Assembly: GCA_021324045.1 (NCBI GenBank)
Contig: JAJPJV010000006.1
Coordinates: forward strand, 1 to 59,638
DNA from: Actinomycetota bacterium
GTDB lineage: Bacteria; Actinomycetota; Acidimicrobiia; Acidimicrobiales; RAAP-2
Direction: 5' to 3'
Length of the DNA stretch: 59,638 nucleotides
Shown here one piece after another: positions 26,201 through 34,692 of the stretch; positions within the stretch are counted from its first letter, which is position 1; the number at the start of each line of letters is the position of its first letter. The position numbers and the translations under genes were made by a program. The notes beneath the pieces are model-generated. The model saw only the letters and a list, made by a program, of their open reading frames with translations, did not search any database and had not been told where the DNA came from.

Positions 26201-27376
26201 ATGAACGCAGGGATGGTCGGCGGCGCAACGGTCGCCGCACGCATCGACCAGCTGACCGCCAGGGCCCGTGCGCACACGGGTCTCGAGGACTTCGGCGTCG
26301 ACACCTGGCGGGAAGGCCTCGAGGTCCTTGTGCGCTCAGCCGAGTCGGAAGGACGGTTCACCAGCAGTGGTGAGAACGCCTTCTATGACGCGCTCCTCCG
26401 CCACCTGGTGAACCGGCTGTGCATCGAGGACTGGTTCGCCCGTTGTCCCGAGATCGACGACCAGGACGTCGCCGTCGAGCTCCTCGGCGTGGGCTTTCCA
26501 CGGACAGGGTCGACCGCGTTGTCTCATCTGCTCGCCCAGGACCGCAGCGTCCGGTCGCTGCGAATCTGGGAAGAGGTGTCTCCGTGCCCGCCACCTGGCA
26601 TCTCACCCGAGGAGGACCGCGCTCGCATGGACGCTGCAGAGCGGATGGTTGCCATCCAAGCGCACGTGGCCCCCCGGCTGCGGTCGATGCTGCCCCAATC
26701 GGCGACGGGACCGATGGAGGACCATGATCTCATGGCGCTGGAGTTCAAGGCACAGTCCTTTTTGGTGTCGGCGCACCTGCCTTCGTACGCCGCATGGTTT
26801 CTCGACTGTGACATGGAGCCGACCTATCGCTACGAGCGCCGGGTGTTCAAGCTGCTCCAGTGGCGGTGCCCGCCCACCCGATGGCAGCTGAAGAGCCCCA
26901 CCCACACCCTGTTCCTCCAGGCCTACGAGAAGGTCTTCCCCGAGACCCGGTTCGTGATGACCCATCGCGACGTCTCGAAGGTCATCCCGTCGGTGAGCGA
27001 CCTCTACTACACGATGCTCCAAGCCGGGAACGTCGGGATCGACCCCTACGAGGTTGGCCGGCTCAACGTCGAGCAGTGGGGCGTCGCCTTGGACCGTCTC
27101 CTCGCCTTCCGTGACGCAGGGCACGAGGATCGCTTCTTCGACATCGGGTTCTCGGCGTTCCAGGCTGACCCCATCGCCGAAATTCGTCGGCTGTACGAGT
27201 GGTTGGGCCGAGACCTCACCGTAGAGACCGAGCAGCGAATGCAGGCGTGGCGCGAGGACAACCCGCGCGACCGGTACGGCACCCACGAATACGCCGCCGC
27301 CGACTTCGGGATCACGGCGCAAGCACTGAACGAACGCTTCAGCCCCTACCGCGAACGGTTCCGATCGCTACTCTGA
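26201..27376 (+). CDS. PAPS-dependent sulfotransferase family protein
   Basis: A 391-residue sulfotransferase. The 5'-phosphosulfate-binding loop GFPRTGSTALSHLL is at residues 98-111, and 'FVMTHRDVSKVIPS' is the 3'-phosphate-binding segment. This is the actinobacterial 'sulfotransferase_3' type, larger than the human cytosolic enzymes, with substrates that include sterols and lipids. The ATG at 26201 has AGGGGGTGG upstream. The neighbouring cysQ-cysD-cysNC operon would provide PAPS and clear PAP, so I infer a local sulfation function. Confidence 0.85.
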   Translation: MNAGMVGGATVAARIDQLTARARAHTGLEDFGVDTWREGLEVLVRSAESEGRFTSSGENAFYDALLRHLVNRLCIEDWFARCPEIDDQDVAVELLGVGFPRTGSTALSHLLAQDRSVRSLRIWEEVSPCPPPGISPEEDRARMDAAERMVAIQAHVAPRLRSMLPQSATGPMEDHDLMALEFKAQSFLVSAHLPSYAAWFLDCDMEPTYRYERRVFKLLQWRCPPTRWQLKSPTHTLFLQAYEKVFPETRFVMTHRDVSKVIPSVSDLYYTMLQAGNVGIDPYEVGRLNVEQWGVALDRLLAFRDAGHEDRFFDIGFSAFQADPIAEIRRLYEWLGRDLTVETEQRMQAWREDNPRDRYGTHEYAAADFGITAQALNERFSPYRERFRSLL

Positions 27377-27701
27377 TGATCACCTGAGGGATCCGCCACG
27401 GAACCGGAGGCCACCCGACCGGTGAACAGAGCGAACCACCACTGGCCAGGTTGCTCGGCCGAAGCGCTGACGCGCCGAGTCCGACGATGAAGGACCACAG
27501 TGGTGCACCAGCCGCCTGACCGCTCAACGCTGGCGCGTCAGTTCGGACCAGTGCAGCCGGTGACGCCGCCGCCTGGTGCCCGCCGGGTCACCGACGTCAC
27601 AGCCGTGCCGTCATCCTGAGTGTTCAGGTGGGTCCATGTTCACCAGCATCCGCGGAAGAGCGCCACGTTCTCGGGGGCGAGGGCATGAAGGTCGTGCCTA
27701 G
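27377..27701. other. Gene-free stretch with interleaved inverted repeats
   Basis: No coding region is supported here. Two inverted repeats interleave: CACCACTG (27437-27444) with CAGTGGTG (27498-27505), and CTGACGCGCC (27467-27476) with GGCGCGTCAG (27532-27541). The order left-1, left-2, right-1, right-2 is that of a pseudoknot. The right end runs into the decayed P450 gene. It could be degraded coding sequence, a structured RNA or chance. Confidence 0.4.
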
Positions 27702-28250
27702 CGCCGAGGAGAACCGCCGAGCGCGCAGCACCTCGAACACCTCTCGACAGCCGTCGAGGAGCTCCTTCGCTATGTCTCCTCCGTCATGCACTTCCGCAGG
27801 ACGGTCAGCGAGGACCTCGTCCTCGGTGACCAACAGGTGCGCGCCGGCGACAAGGGGGTCGTGTGGTTCGGTGCCGCCCACCGCGACCTGCAAGTCGTCC
27901 CGTCACCGCATCGCCTCGACCTCCTCCGCAAGCCGAACCCCCATCTTGCGTTCGGGTTTGGGCCGCACTTCTGCCTCGGCGCGCAGCTGGCACATCTTGA
28001 GACCACCGTCATGCTGGCCGAACTGTTGCGGACATGGCCCGTCCTGGAGCTCGATGGCCCACCGGTTCGCGTCGTCTCCAACTTCGTCAACGGGATCAAG
28101 GGACTGCCCGTCAAGCTGCGCTCGGCGAACTCCGTCTCGCGCTCGATGCCAACGCGAGGCAAGCGGCTTGGCAGTTCCGCAGCGGCCAGCGGAGCCTGCG
28201 TGAGCACCAGGCCGTCGCCGGGCTGGGGTTCATGCCGAGGGCCTCGATAG
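27702..28250 (+). pseudogene. Cytochrome P450 C-terminal remnant
   Basis: The frame encodes the C-terminal third of a bacterial P450: the K-helix with E-x-x-R (AVEELLRYVSSVMHFRR) and the haem-cysteine loop FGFGPHFCLGAQLAHLE, ending GIKGLPVKL. An intact gene would be about 400 codons, and here nothing recognisable precedes a TAG at 27699. The frame also overruns the normal P450 end by about 35 Arg/Ser-rich codons before stopping at 28250. It is therefore truncated at the 5' end and altered at the 3' end. Any product would lack the oxygen-binding I-helix. Confidence 0.75.
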
Positions 28251-28262
28251 ATTGTGGCACCA

Positions 28263-29039
28263 ATGGACAAAGTCGCCGTCTGCGTGAAGCACGTCCCCGA
28301 TGGGCGCATGCGCATCGATCCTGACTCGAAACGAATGGACCGGAGCGGCCCAGGCGAGCTCAACGCGTTCGATCTCAATGCGCTGGAAGAAGCGCTGCGG
28401 ATCAAGGATGCAGCCGGTGCCACCGAGGTGATTGCCGTTTCCATGGGCCCGCCGCAAGCTGACGACTCACTGCGGACGGCGCTGGCCATGGGGGCTGACC
28501 GCGCGGTGCTGGTGAGCGATCCGGACGCAGCCGGTTCGGACATGCTGGCAACAAGCAGAGTGCTGGCCGGTGTGCTCGATCGCGAGCGGCCGCAGCTCAC
28601 CATCTTCGGCCAGCAGGCCAGTGACGGCACCGGTGCCGTGCTGTGGTCGGCCGTCGCCGAACTGCTGCAGCTTCCCGTGGTGTCACAGGTGACCGAGCTC
28701 ACCGTTCTCGAGGGAGCGCTGCGAGTCAAGCGTCAGACGGAGCGTGGCGACGACGTGATCGAGATGCCGCTCCCGGCGGTCGTCGCGGTCACCGACGCCA
28801 TCAACGAGCCCCGGTACGTCTCGTTGCGGGGTCAGATGGCGGCCAAGCGAAAGCCCTTGGAAACCTTGACCCTCGGGGAGCTCGGGATCGACCCCTCTTC
28901 GGTCGGCGTCACCGGGTCGATGACCACAGTCCTGAACCTGGCGACCCCCCCGTCGCGTGGATCCTCGATCCGGATCGACGACGAGGGGCACGCCGCAGAG
29001 GAGATCCTCTCCTTCCTTGCCCAGCGGGAACTGCTGTGA
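28263..29039 (+). CDS. etfB: Electron transfer flavoprotein beta subunit
   Basis: A 258-residue EtfB opening with 'DKVAVCVKHVPDGRMRIDP'. It has the adenine-nucleotide half 'GADRAVLVSDPDAAG' and the recognition-loop region 'EMPLPAVVAVTDAINEPRY'. EtfB carries AMP and docks acyl-CoA dehydrogenases. The GTG nine bases earlier is possible, but the ATG at 28263 gives the family N-terminus. Its stop overlaps the etfA GTG (GTGA). It is the first gene of a three-gene electron-transfer unit. Confidence 0.95.
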   Translation: MDKVAVCVKHVPDGRMRIDPDSKRMDRSGPGELNAFDLNALEEALRIKDAAGATEVIAVSMGPPQADDSLRTALAMGADRAVLVSDPDAAGSDMLATSRVLAGVLDRERPQLTIFGQQASDGTGAVLWSAVAELLQLPVVSQVTELTVLEGALRVKRQTERGDDVIEMPLPAVVAVTDAINEPRYVSLRGQMAAKRKPLETLTLGELGIDPSSVGVTGSMTTVLNLATPPSRGSSIRIDDEGHAAEEILSFLAQRELL

Positions 29040-30007
29040 GCACGCTGGTGTTCTTGGAGCACGACGGCACCCAGATCGACGCCGCTTGTCTCGGGGTGCT
29101 CACCAAGGCCACATCGCTTGGTGACGGAGCGGTTGGTGCCGTGCTCGTTGGCGGGACTGGGACGGCAGCCCTGGCTCCTCAGGCCGCCGCCTGTGGCGCG
29201 ACCACCGTCTTCGTTGCCGAGGACGAAGTCTTTGCCGCACCCAGGTCCCAGCCGCGTGTCGACGTGCTCGAAGAGGTCGCCAAGACGGGAGGCTACGACA
29301 CCATCTGGTTCTCCAACTCGGTGCTCGCCGCAGACGTCGCTGCCGGCCTCTCAGCCCGCATGGCCGCCGGGTTGAACTGGGACCTCGTCGACATCGAGCG
29401 CCGCGATGGCCAGCTCGTGGGGAAGCGCCTGGCCCTCGGTGACTCGGTGCTCGTCGAAGTGTCGTGGCGCTCTGCATGCCAGATCGCGCTGTTCCGGACC
29501 GGGTCCTTCGAGGCCCAGTCCACCGGCGCCGCTGAGCCAGAGATCCGCACCGTCAACACGACACCGCGGCCCTATTCGCTCGCCGCTTCGATTGTCGAGC
29601 ACGTCCCGAAGACCGACGAGGGACCAGCGCTCGAGGACGCCGAGGTGATTGTTACCGGCGGCATGGGGCTTGGGGGCCCGGAGCACTTCGCGCTCGCCGA
29701 ACGTCTCGCCGAGATCCTCGGGGGTGTGGTCGGCGCGACGCGTGCGGTGGTGTACGCGGGATGGTGCCCGAGCTCGATGCAGATCGGTCAGACGGGCAAG
29801 ACGGTCTCCCCCAAGCTCTACATCGCCCTCGGTGTTTCCGGGGCCGTTCAGCACCGAGTCGGCATGCAGCGCTCGAAGACGATCGTGGCCATCAACAAGG
29901 ACCCCAATGCCCCCATCTTCGAGTTCTGCGACCTTGCGGTCGTCGGCGACGTCCACACCATCGTGCCCGCCCTGATCGATCTCATCGGACAACGGAAGGG
30001 CACATGA
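29036..30007 (+). CDS. etfA: Electron transfer flavoprotein alpha subunit
   Basis: A 323-residue EtfA. The C-terminal FAD domain is complete: 'VTGGMGLGGPEHF', 'GWCPSSMQIGQTGKTVSPKL' and 'FCDLAVVGDVHTIVPALID'. The start is the GTG overlapping the etfB stop, giving 'STLVFLEHDG', the usual EtfA opening. The stop overlaps the next ATG by four bases. EtfAB takes electrons from flavin dehydrogenases and passes them to the quinone oxidoreductase encoded next. Confidence 0.95.
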   Translation: MSTLVFLEHDGTQIDAACLGVLTKATSLGDGAVGAVLVGGTGTAALAPQAAACGATTVFVAEDEVFAAPRSQPRVDVLEEVAKTGGYDTIWFSNSVLAADVAAGLSARMAAGLNWDLVDIERRDGQLVGKRLALGDSVLVEVSWRSACQIALFRTGSFEAQSTGAAEPEIRTVNTTPRPYSLAASIVEHVPKTDEGPALEDAEVIVTGGMGLGGPEHFALAERLAEILGGVVGATRAVVYAGWCPSSMQIGQTGKTVSPKLYIALGVSGAVQHRVGMQRSKTIVAINKDPNAPIFEFCDLAVVGDVHTIVPALIDLIGQRKGT

Positions 30008-31701
30008 CCCTGCGGCCTGCTGATTTCCCGCCACCTTTCGACGTCAACGAATTCGTCGTCGAGCCGACCTCCAAGGCGGAGGACCGCATCGAGGTTGGCG
30101 TCCTGATCGTCGGCGCGGGTCCCGCCGGGCTCTCCTGCGCCATCCGCCTGTGCCAGCTGCTCAACGAGGATCCGAAGACGGCGGAAGCGTTGGGGGACGT
30201 CCCCGTTGCGATCGTCGAGAAAGGCAAGCAGCCGGGATCACACCTGCTCTCCGGGGTCATCATCAATCCCCGATCCTTCCGGCACCTCTTCGGGAACAGC
30301 TTCCGTATCGAAGACGTGCCCGGCTTCGGTCCCGTCCGGCGCGAGTCCGTCTACGTGCTCACCCGCAGGGCAGCTCTCCCGATCCCGCCGCCGCCGCCGA
30401 TGCGCAACCATGGCAATTTCCTCTTTTCGCTTTCCCAGTTCGGCCGATGGATGGCGGAACGGGCGGAAGAAGGGGGCGCCATGGTGCTCCCGGCAACCGC
30501 GGCCACGAAGCTGCTGGTCTCCGGTGGCAGCGTGGTCGGCGTGCGAACGGGGGACAAAGGACGCGGTCCCGACGGAAACCCGATGCGCAACTTCGAACCC
30601 GGCCCCGACATCACCGCCAAGGTCACGGTTCTGGCCGAGGGAACCCAAGGACACCTCACCGGGATCGCGCTGGAGCATTTCGGGCTCCGGGGAACTGAGC
30701 CGCAGGTCTCCGAGCTCGGGGTCAAAGAGGTATGGCGCGTCTCGCGTCCGCTCGACCGCGTCATCCACACCATGGGATGGCCGCTGCGGAGCGCAGCGAA
30801 ATACCGCGAGTTCGGCGGGTCGTTCATCTACCCGATGGGTGACGACATGGTGACCATTGGCATGGTCGTCGGCCTGGACTACCGCGATATCGAGCTGTCG
30901 GTCCACGATCTCCTTCAAGAGCTCAAGACCCATCCAAAGATCCGACCCTTGTTCGAAGGTGGCGAACGGGTCGAATGGGGCGCCAAGACCATCCCTGGCG
31001 GAGGCTTTCACTCACTACCCAAGCGCTTCCATGCTCCGGGCCTTCTGCTGTGCGGTGACGCTGCCGGCATGGTGAACGTTCCCACGCTCAAAGGGGTGCA
31101 CTACGCGATGGAGGCTGGACGGCTCGCCGCAGAAGCGGCCTTCGGCTCCCTCAAGGCTGACCACCCTGGTGGAAGAGACCCCCTCGCCGCTTACGACGAA
31201 GCCATTCGCTCCAGCTTCATCTGGAGCGACCTGCGCCGGAGCAGAGACATGCGTGGCGTGTTCGCACGTGGCTTCTTCCTCGGAGGGGTGCTCTCGAGCG
31301 TGATGACGTTGACGAGGGGTCACGTGAGCATCGGGCGGGTGGCCGCGCAGCGCGACGACGCCCAACCCCTCATCCGGACCGACCGTGGCAAGCGGTACCC
31401 GGCGCCAGACGGGAAGCTCACCTTCGACAAGCTCTCCTCGGTGTTCGCGTCGGGCAACAAGACCCGCGATGACCAGCCGAATCACATCCGGATCCAGCAG
31501 CGGGTTCCGCTCGAGCTTGCCGAGATGTGGGCACACCTGTGCCCCGCCCGCGTCTACGAGGTCGGTGCGCCAGACGACGATGGCTACGTCGCGGTCCAGA
31601 TCGCCTCGTCGAATTGCGTGCAATGCGGTGCCATCTCGGCGAAGGGTGGCCGGTTGACACCACCGGAGGGAGGCTCGGGACCCGAGTACACCCAGAGCTG
31701 A
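30004..31701 (+). CDS. Electron transfer flavoprotein:quinone oxidoreductase (ETF-QO) with incomplete Fe-S motif
   Basis: A 565-residue protein with the FAD motif 'VLIVGAGPAGLSCAIRL', 'EKGKQPGSHLLSGVIINPR' and the membrane-associated quinone region. Actinobacterial partners would reduce menaquinone. The C-terminal 4Fe-4S ferredoxin-like domain is altered: CPARVYE keeps C513, and NCVQCGAI keeps C538 and C541, but the fourth ligand is I544 where the family has Cys. The following segment is about four residues short. So the cluster is probably absent, 3Fe-4S, or ligated otherwise. It is coupled to etfA. Confidence 0.92.
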   Translation: MTLRPADFPPPFDVNEFVVEPTSKAEDRIEVGVLIVGAGPAGLSCAIRLCQLLNEDPKTAEALGDVPVAIVEKGKQPGSHLLSGVIINPRSFRHLFGNSFRIEDVPGFGPVRRESVYVLTRRAALPIPPPPPMRNHGNFLFSLSQFGRWMAERAEEGGAMVLPATAATKLLVSGGSVVGVRTGDKGRGPDGNPMRNFEPGPDITAKVTVLAEGTQGHLTGIALEHFGLRGTEPQVSELGVKEVWRVSRPLDRVIHTMGWPLRSAAKYREFGGSFIYPMGDDMVTIGMVVGLDYRDIELSVHDLLQELKTHPKIRPLFEGGERVEWGAKTIPGGGFHSLPKRFHAPGLLLCGDAAGMVNVPTLKGVHYAMEAGRLAAEAAFGSLKADHPGGRDPLAAYDEAIRSSFIWSDLRRSRDMRGVFARGFFLGGVLSSVMTLTRGHVSIGRVAAQRDDAQPLIRTDRGKRYPAPDGKLTFDKLSSVFASGNKTRDDQPNHIRIQQRVPLELAEMWAHLCPARVYEVGAPDDDGYVAVQIASSNCVQCGAISAKGGRLTPPEGGSGPEYTQS

Positions 31702-31713
31702 CCGACCACGAGA

Positions 31714-31728
31714 CCGAGCATCGCTCGG
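31714..31728. terminator. Hairpin between convergent ETF-QO and hypothetical gene
   Basis: CCGAGC-ATC-GCTCGG is a perfect 6-bp stem with a 3-base loop, 13 bp after the ETF-QO stop and 20 bp after the stop of the opposing gene. It has no T-run. Confidence 0.5.
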
Positions 31729-31747
31729 CCGCCCAGCAGGCTGAGCC

Positions 31748-32182
31748 TCAAAGGCCCGCCGTCATGTCGAGGTCCGGAGGCGGCTCGTCGGGCACCTTCC
31801 AGCGCAGGAACCCTTTGTCGTACTTTTCGTGATAGCCGTTGGCATTCTCGACCATCGCAGCGAACGCACGCTCGAAGCCTTCCCAGTCCTCGGACTCGAT
31901 ACAGCTCCGGACCGCAGCAACCTCCTGGGACACGAACTTCTCGATGTCCTCGGCGTACTTGGGACGCAGGATGGCACCCTTCTCCATGAGATTGACGGCT
32001 TCGGACAGCTGGAACCGCGCCAGGGCCCGGTTGCGCGCTTTGCCCGCGTAGTAGCACTTCCAGATCCGGGCGCCGACCAGGGGCATGATTTCTGCCATCC
32101 CGGGCAGAAGATGGCCCAGATCGCTGAGCTCGATCGAGCCACCTTTGATCTTGATCTCATGGTCATGCTCGGGAATCGACAT
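31748..32182 (-). CDS. Conserved hypothetical protein (144 aa)
   Basis: From the ATG at 32182 the protein is 144 residues, helical and rich in conserved-looking polar residues: 'LGHLLPGMAEIMPLVGARIW', 'KCYYAGKARNRALARFQLSE', 'ENANGYHEKYDKGFLRWKVP'. I think similar uncharacterised proteins occur beside aromatic or sterol degradation genes, but I cannot name a family. Several His, Tyr and Lys residues could form a binding site. The frame continues upstream of 32182 only as Arg-rich non-coding-like sequence. The ribosome site is weak. Confidence 0.65.
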   Translation of the reverse strand: MSIPEHDHEIKIKGGSIELSDLGHLLPGMAEIMPLVGARIWKCYYAGKARNRALARFQLSEAVNLMEKGAILRPKYAEDIEKFVSQEVAAVRSCIESEDWEGFERAFAAMVENANGYHEKYDKGFLRWKVPDEPPPDLDMTAGL

Positions 32183-32236
32183 GCCGTGCACTCTAGTGCC
32201 CCGACGATCCTCGCTTTCGAACCGCACACGCCAGCC

Positions 32237-32251
32237 GCCGGCGAAGCCGGC
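32237..32251. repeat. GCCGGC hairpin upstream of the 144-residue gene
   Basis: GCCGGC-GAA-GCCGGC forms a perfect 6-bp stem with a 3-base loop, 55 bp upstream of the start at 32182 and 203 bp downstream of the Nudix stop at 32454 on the same strand. The 271-bp interval between those genes otherwise shows nothing I can interpret. It may be a terminator for the Nudix gene. Confidence 0.3.
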
Positions 32252-32453
32252 CGATGACCTCAGCCTCGCGCCGGCCAGCCGGGTACCAGGCTCGGGTCGC
32301 TCTACCCCGAGGCCGTCGAGGGGGATGGTCTGCGGGCACCTGGCCCCGGCTGAACCGCGCGGCTTGGGTGTGCGCCATGGCGGAGAATGGCGCACCTTGT
32401 TAGTACCCGCCATGGATCGAGCCAAACGCCGCCTCGAACCCCGTGCATCGACG

Positions 32454-32873
32454 TCACGATGCGCGGCATCCAGCCGCTGAGAGACCCAGGCCGCGCAGGA
32501 GCTCGCGGTCTCGCTCGTAGGTGAGCAGGCGCTCCGCGGTGCCAGGATCGACCCACCGCAGCTCGTCAACCTCGTCGTTCGGCGCGAAGCTCCCTTCGAG
32601 GACATCCATCGCCCAGTAGGCGACCACCTTGGACCGGCCTTTGCAATCCTCGTACTCCGCGACGCCGACGAAGTCGCGAACCCGGCAATGGAGCCCCGTC
32701 TCCTCGAACACCTCCCGCAGGGCACAAGCGATCAGGGACTCCTCAGGCTCGACCTTGCCCTTGGGAAACGACCAGTCCTGGCGCCGAGGCCGGTGAACGA
32801 CAGCCACCACTGCAGATCCGTCGGCCCCCGTAGCGGTCACGATGCCTCCGGCGGCAACGACGAGGTCTGCCAT
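32454..32873 (-). CDS. Nudix hydrolase, MutT-like
   Basis: A single 139-residue Nudix domain. The box reads GKVEPEESLIACALREVFEE followed by TG, with all catalytic residues of G-x5-E-x7-R-E-V-x-E-E-x-G. 'RRQDWSFPKGKVE' is typical of diadenosine-polyphosphate or MutT1-like hydrolases. Mycobacterial MutT1 has a similar N-terminal domain plus a histidine phosphatase domain that is absent here. It is 67 bp from the divergent CYTH-CHAD gene. Confidence 0.88.
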   Translation of the reverse strand: MADLVVAAGGIVTATGADGSAVVAVVHRPRRQDWSFPKGKVEPEESLIACALREVFEETGLHCRVRDFVGVAEYEDCKGRSKVVAYWAMDVLEGSFAPNDEVDELRWVDPGTAERLLTYERDRELLRGLGLSAAGCRAS

Positions 32874-32940
32874 GCGCTGCCCACCCTACCGAGGGAAGCG
32901 AGCCCTCCGGAGGCATTTCCCGCAGCGATAGCCTCAGTCG

Positions 32941-34665
32941 ATGAGGTCTGTCGCTCTTGGAGACGACCAACCCACCCGGGCAGACGGCGCTCCTGGGGCA
33001 AATGGGGACAGGACCGTCCCGTCTCCTCCAGCAGCAGTGACCGAGGTGGAATGGCAGTTCGACGCGCTCGACGTTCGGCCGGTCGAACGCTGGCTGCACG
33101 AGCTCCCCAGCCGTGCCGGCCAGATTGCCCCCGAGCTCGGTGCCGTCACTGTCGAGGCCCTCCCCGAAGTCGACCAGCAAGATCACTACCTCGACACGGC
33201 AGATTGGCGCATCGGACGCGCGGGGTACGCGCTCCGGACCCGAGCGGACGGAAACGCCGAGCACGCGACCTTGAAGGCCCTCGACCCCGGCGGCGCCAAG
33301 AACGAACCCCGGCGCCGCCGCGAATTCAGTGAAGCGATCGCCGGCTCGGGTCTCGAGTGGTTGGCACATGGCGGTCCGGTCGGCGCGAGGGTCTCCGCGA
33401 TCATCGGTCGCCACCCCCTCGTACCGGTGCTCGAGGTCCGCACGCATCGTCGACCATTCGAGCTCCGCTTCGACGGGGACCCGGCGGCAGAGCTCGCTCT
33501 CGACGACACCACGATCGCCCTCGGATCGGATCAGCCACCGGCTCGCCTTCGCCGCGTCGAGGTCGAGGTGCGCGCGCCCTGGGAGCATCACCTGCGGCCC
33601 CTGGTCGAAGACTTGCGTCGGACCTGCGTGCTCTGGCCAGCAAAGCTCTCGAAGTACGAAGCGGGGCTGTTGGCCAAGGGGGAGCCGATCCGCCACGACG
33701 TCGACCTCGGGCCCACCGCCATCACGCCGGACTCGACGATCGGCGAGCTGGCCAACGCAGTGATCCGCCGCCATCTCGGCGCGTTGTTGGCCAAGGAGCC
33801 CGGGGCGCGCCTCGGGGAGGACCCCGAAGAGCTCCATGACATGCGGGTCGCCACCCGACGGCTCAGAGCCGCCTTCGCACTCTTCAGCGACCTGCTTCCT
33901 GCACAGTTCGCGGTGCTTCGGGGAGAACTCGCCTGGCTGGCAGATGCCCTCGGCACCGTCCGGGACCTCGACGTCCAGATTGCCGAGCTTGAGTCCGCCC
34001 GCCATTGGGTCGATGGGCTCGCCGGCATCGCCAAAGAAGGCGCTCCGGTCGACCATCTGATCCGGTTGCTCGAAGCCGAACGGGACCGTGCGCGCCAGAC
34101 GTTGCTGCGCACGCTTGACTCGGACCGCTACGAACGACTGACGACCGGCCTCTCGGCGCTGGCGCAAAGCGGCGCAGCACGACGTTTCGACAGAGCGCAC
34201 GCCCCGAGTCTGGCCGTGCTTCCCGACTTGGTCACCGCTCGGCACCGCTCAGCCGTCAAGGCCGCCAGGCTGGCGCGCCGCAGTGGGGCTCCGAGCGACT
34301 TCCACCGCCTCCGCATCCGCTGCAAGCGTCTTCGCTATGCCCTCGAGCCTGCCGTGGACCTCTACGGGCTGCCCGCGCAGCAGTTCGTGCGCAAGCTGGC
34401 GAGCTTGCAGGACCAGCTCGGGCACCTCCAGGACGCCACCGTCGCGATCGCACGGCTGTTCACCCTCGCCTCGGAAGGCCACGACCACCTTCCGCCGGAA
34501 ACGATCTTCACGATGGGTGCCCTTGCCGAGCGCTACCAGCTCCGGGCTGACCAGGCACTGCAGCGGCTCCCTCGTAGAACCAAGGTCCTCCAAGGCGCGC
34601 GATGGCGGGTCCTCGCGGATCTGATGGGCCGACAGCGCCCCGGGTCGTCGGGCGTTGCCGGCTGA
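32941..34665 (+). CDS. CYTH-CHAD domain protein (polyphosphate-associated)
   Basis: A 574-residue protein. An N-terminal CYTH (triphosphate tunnel) domain spans about 35-235, with 'DHYLDTADWRIGRAGYALRT' and 'ATLKAL'. A C-terminal CHAD domain spans about 265-560, where repeated histidines and basic helices 'LHDMRVATRRLRAAFALF' and 'FHRLRIRCKRLRYALEPAVD' are visible. CHAD binds inorganic polyphosphate, and CYTH domains hydrolyse triphosphates. The normally invariant ExExK at the CYTH start reads EVEWQ, so its last lysine is glutamine. Other tunnel residues are present. It is divergent from the Nudix gene. The window also has phosphate genes, but distant. Confidence 0.88.
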   Translation: MRSVALGDDQPTRADGAPGANGDRTVPSPPAAVTEVEWQFDALDVRPVERWLHELPSRAGQIAPELGAVTVEALPEVDQQDHYLDTADWRIGRAGYALRTRADGNAEHATLKALDPGGAKNEPRRRREFSEAIAGSGLEWLAHGGPVGARVSAIIGRHPLVPVLEVRTHRRPFELRFDGDPAAELALDDTTIALGSDQPPARLRRVEVEVRAPWEHHLRPLVEDLRRTCVLWPAKLSKYEAGLLAKGEPIRHDVDLGPTAITPDSTIGELANAVIRRHLGALLAKEPGARLGEDPEELHDMRVATRRLRAAFALFSDLLPAQFAVLRGELAWLADALGTVRDLDVQIAELESARHWVDGLAGIAKEGAPVDHLIRLLEAERDRARQTLLRTLDSDRYERLTTGLSALAQSGAARRFDRAHAPSLAVLPDLVTARHRSAVKAARLARRSGAPSDFHRLRIRCKRLRYALEPAVDLYGLPAQQFVRKLASLQDQLGHLQDATVAIARLFTLASEGHDHLPPETIFTMGALAERYQLRADQALQRLPRRTKVLQGARWRVLADLMGRQRPGSSGVAG

Positions 34666-34692
34666 GCTGCAGCGACGAAGCCAGCGCCTCCA

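Noticed and set aside
32743-34245. A 500-codon minus-strand frame
   Set aside because: Shadow of the CYTH-CHAD gene, which has two well-defined domains.
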